Both the position numbers and the translations under genes were made by a program. From the NCBI RefSeq assembly GCF_002878395.1, contig NC_061121.1, positions 16,177,848 through 16,241,847 of the forward strand: a stretch of 64,000 nucleotides of DNA, given 5' to 3'. Below the pieces are notes generated by a model. The model was not told the DNA's origin. It saw nothing but the letters and a program-made list of their open reading frames with translations, and ran no database searches. This DNA is from Capsicum annuum. Taxonomy: Eukaryota; Streptophyta; Magnoliopsida; Solanales; Solanaceae. The first letter of the stretch is position 1; each line of letters begins with the position of its first letter. Below, one piece after another: positions 61,151-64,000 of this stretch.

Positions 61151-63032
61151 TATAACACCTCGATTTTTCTAATTTGGAATGCTACACGTGGCTCGTGACC
61201 CTGAGGGACCACAAGCTAACCCATGATTGATATCTGTGCCTGTACATTTCTTAACATACATGTAATATGCGGAAAACATAAACAATAGACCATAAGGTTC
61301 AACTGAAATAATTATAATATCCATGTGGGTGAAAAATACCTAAGATAACTAAAGTCTAAATCAAAACTGAACTAAATCTGAAAGCCTCTAAACACTGTCT
61401 GAATAAGGAGTTGAAGGAACATGTCTTCAACTAACTCCGTAAACTAAGAGCTAACTAAAATAATAAATGAATAAATCAAATCATATCTTTCTCGAATGAA
61501 GAAGACTCACTGCAACTCTATATACTAGAATGGGACTGCTACTCCTGGTCTGCAACTCGCGTCTTTGAACCTATGGTGTAACATAAAGAGAAAGAACCAT
61601 AGAGAGAATGCATCAGTACAACTGGAGTAATGAGTATATGAGTGAGGTAGGCTGAACATAAATAGGGTTACATGCATGAACAATGCTAACTAACTGACTA
61701 ATATAAACGTAAGAGTGCAAACATGCATACATAGAAACTGAGATCGCGAATGTGTGATAGCTAAATCTATATGCTAATACATAATTTATTGATAACTGAT
61801 CATGACTAATATTGTAGTTCTGAATGCATGGGTGACTGTGTCTGACAGTCCTACATCTGATGAAACTATCTAAGTTTCGTACTGTAACTAAATTTGATTG
61901 TATCTGGCAGTCCTGGTATACTGATATCTGAAGAACTATCTGAGTTCTTTTTCTGAGACTGAGCCTAAAACTGTGGGAGGTAGTTGTTTAACCGACATTC
62001 CCCAATAATGCATATAGCTAAGTTGGGGTCCAATCTCTGCCCCGACTGGAGGAGTGTCAATACCGCGACACTGGTAAAGACAGTTATGAGTGACCCTCAT
62101 CTGGCAGGTACTCAAATAAGAATGGTGGGAAACCTAAACTGACAGGTTAAGATGTCTCAACGTACGGTGGCTACGTAGTTCTAGAACACAAGGATGACTG
62201 CTAAGAATCACACCCAAATTGCCAAGTGAGTTCCCATCCTTGGGTTCATTCGGTACTAACTTCTACTTCCACCTAAAAAGACTGGACATAATTTAACTGA
62301 CTGTACATGGGCTGAATAACTGACGTCCGTTGACTGATGGAATAGTACAACTCTCTGAGAATTTACTGAGATCATGAGATTTCTGAGGTTTCCTAAGTGA
62401 TATGACTGACTGAGTTCTATAGATTGTGGCTTGAATGAGATGATCGTGATGACATAACATGGCTCTAGGAACACAACTATGTTTTTTGGGTACGAATGCC
62501 CCCAGGACTCGATGGAAGGAACTGACACACATGACATGACTTGATCACAAGATTTGAGTCCACAATTCATAATATCGTACATAAGGGATTTCATACTAAG
62601 CTTGGTTATCAATAATGTATTGCATGGAAAGGATTTCATGTCACGTGGAAGTACTTGAACAACCTTAATATCATGTTCATTGCATAATCATTCTAGCAAC
62701 GCATATCAATAGCATGGAAGTTCATATGGAATCATGTTAGGAGTTGACATAGCTTGTTATTTAAATACTATGGGGTCATGGGAACATGATTTTTAGCGTT
62801 CTAGGCATTTTAACAATTACCTTGCATGCACAGTTTGGGGCATAGGTTTTCTCAACAATTTTTAATCATCTTGAACCACCCAAATTCATGGGTTTTAACT
62901 ACAAGCATGCATACATCATGGAAGTCAACTTAAATTACTATCTTGAAGCTTCGACAATGATAATTAACATGAACAACATCACATAACAATAAGGAAATAA
63001 AAGTTTCTCATTTAAAAGCATGGTTCTTGAAC

Positions 63033-63075
63033 TCTATGAATGAAAGGGGTCCATAGATGAACACTACGTATACCT
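63033..63075 (-). promoter_or_regulatory. Donor-like AGGTATAC plus 25-nt hairpin, gypsy C LTR
   Basis: Minus strand: AG|GTATAC (63075-63068), 10 nt, then a hairpin at 63057-63033 with arms TCTATGGA and TTCATAGA (one G-U pair). The arm letters differ from the other LTRs but still pair. Confidence 0.5.
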
Positions 63076-63294
63076 GACTCAGGATTCTTGAAATTTTTGA
63101 ACTTGAAGGGTTTGAAATACTTTGATTCTTGGAGAGGATTGGGTATTGATCTTGGAGATTAAATTTAGAGAGAAACCCTAGTTTTTGTTTGTGAAATAAT
63201 AATGAGCATAATGGCTGAATTTGGACTCATCTGGGTATATGTAGGCGAGTGATAAGTGATCAAAATACTCCTATTAAAATGAATAGGAAATAAA

Positions 63295-63560
63295 TTGAAC
63301 GTGGCATGTGATGGTCCAACTGACAGTTCGTCAGACACTTGATGGTCCGTCACTTAGCCCGTCAGACGTGGACCAGAAATGGGGTTCACTGGATATGAGT
63401 TGATGGCCTGGATGACGTTCTGTCACCACTTTGATGGTCCATCAAATGGTCCATCAGTCCTTATCCAGTACGTGGCTCAACTTCCTTGGTGGTGATGGTC
63501 AAAGTGGCGGTCCATCACTTATGTGGTGTTCCGTCGACTTGGCTGTCATACCTGGGCGTT
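63295..63560 (-). promoter_or_regulatory. GATGGTCCGTCA-type array in the gypsy C LTR
   Basis: GACAGTTCGTCAGAC, GATGGTCCGTCAC, GATGGTCCATCA and GGTGTTCCGTCG words. On the minus strand a weak TATA-like ACATATACC lies about 50 bases downstream. Confidence 0.4.
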
Positions 63561-64000
63561 TCCGACAGCTCCAAGTCAAACGTACATAACTTCCTCATTT
63601 GATGTCGGATTTAAACAAAATTGGTACCGTTGGTAAGCTAACTCAATTTCCCACATGATAGAAACTAAAAATATAAAAAATACCACATGTACAAAGATAG
63701 TTTTGCATTTTAAAGTAAGTCCTAGCATTCTTGAGATGATTTCTAGCTCGAAAAAAGGTACGGGTATTACAATATCTTCCCCTTGAGAACATTCATCCTT
63801 GAATGGAATTGACTGAGAGGGGAAACAATAATCTGAACATGAGTAGTTGGAACATTATCTTATGACTGACAAACTGAACGCATTATACCGAACATTCATA
63901 TCTGATGCACGTATAACTGATTCATGAAAGCATGACTGAGGTTCTCACAATGAGAATGCATATCTGATGCATGATTATTTATCGGACTGATACATGTATG

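Larger units (their letters stand above)
61151..63772 (-). repeat. gypsy C 3' LTR (element orientation)
   Basis: 2622 bp, TATAACACC to GGTATTACA on the plus strand. It shares with the other gypsy LTRs the block ACCACAAGCTAACCCATGA near 61220 and the block GACTGGAGGAGTGTCAATACC near 62045. Confidence 0.88.
61151..64000 (-). mobile_element. gypsy C: minus-strand gypsy element, LTR plus start of the internal region, cut by the window edge
   Basis: The LTR is 61151-63772. Beyond it the minus strand shows the polypurine tract (AAGGGGAAGATAT before TGTAATACCCG) and AT-rich 3' untranslated sequence. Coding sequence, if any, lies outside the window. Confidence 0.85.

Noticed and set aside
60956..61198. 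80-codon plus-strand frame across the gypsy C border
   Set aside because: It crosses a transposon boundary and has no recognisable domain.

Overview
This is a plant nuclear window. It is AT-rich and has no intact protein-coding gene, rRNA or tRNA. It is a nest of decayed transposable elements. The long-LTR Ty3/gypsy chromoviruses, the Tat/Ogre-like LTRs, the RTE-type LINE 3' end and the Stowaway and CACTA termini together suggest a Solanaceae genome (Solanum, Capsicum or Nicotiana). The family is inferred from recalled element types, not from a database search.

Layout. 319-5905 is a CACTA-type DNA transposon carrying a degenerate, intron-containing fragment of a plant molybdenum-cofactor sulfurase gene (ABA3/FLACCA type) on the minus strand. 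5906-8944 is unassigned sequence holding one copy of a long direct repeat (7051-7925) split by a Stowaway MITE (7580-7841). The second copy, at 23298-23836, has the empty site. 8945-17825 is a gypsy chromovirus (gypsy A), whose end and flank are tandemly duplicated (17436-18941). 19101-22400 is a minus-strand RTE-like LINE. 24228-33750 is a complete but dead minus-strand Ty1/copia element (copia 1) with an extra ORF between RNase H and the 3' LTR.

From 34669 the insertions are nested. A plus-strand copia element (copia 2) starts there and carries a gypsy solo LTR (38910-41769) inside its own extra ORF. Its 3' LTR is cut at 44505 by a minus-strand Tat/Ogre-like element. The Tat LTR contains a second, unrelated Tat solo LTR (45819-47382, perfect ATATA target duplication), and the Tat internal region contains a full-length gypsy chromovirus (gypsy B, 50617-60628). 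A further minus-strand gypsy LTR (gypsy C, from 61151) runs off the right edge.

No gene here is expected to make a working product. The most useful signals are: the captured cofactor-sulfurase gene; a module shared by four diverged gypsy LTR types (a splice-donor-like AGGTATGT, 10-11 nt, then a 25-nt hairpin with compensatory changes); CpG-rich word arrays just upstream of the putative core promoter in every long LTR; one plant-transposon-like domain found in elements of three lineages; and stop codons consistent with cytosine deamination.
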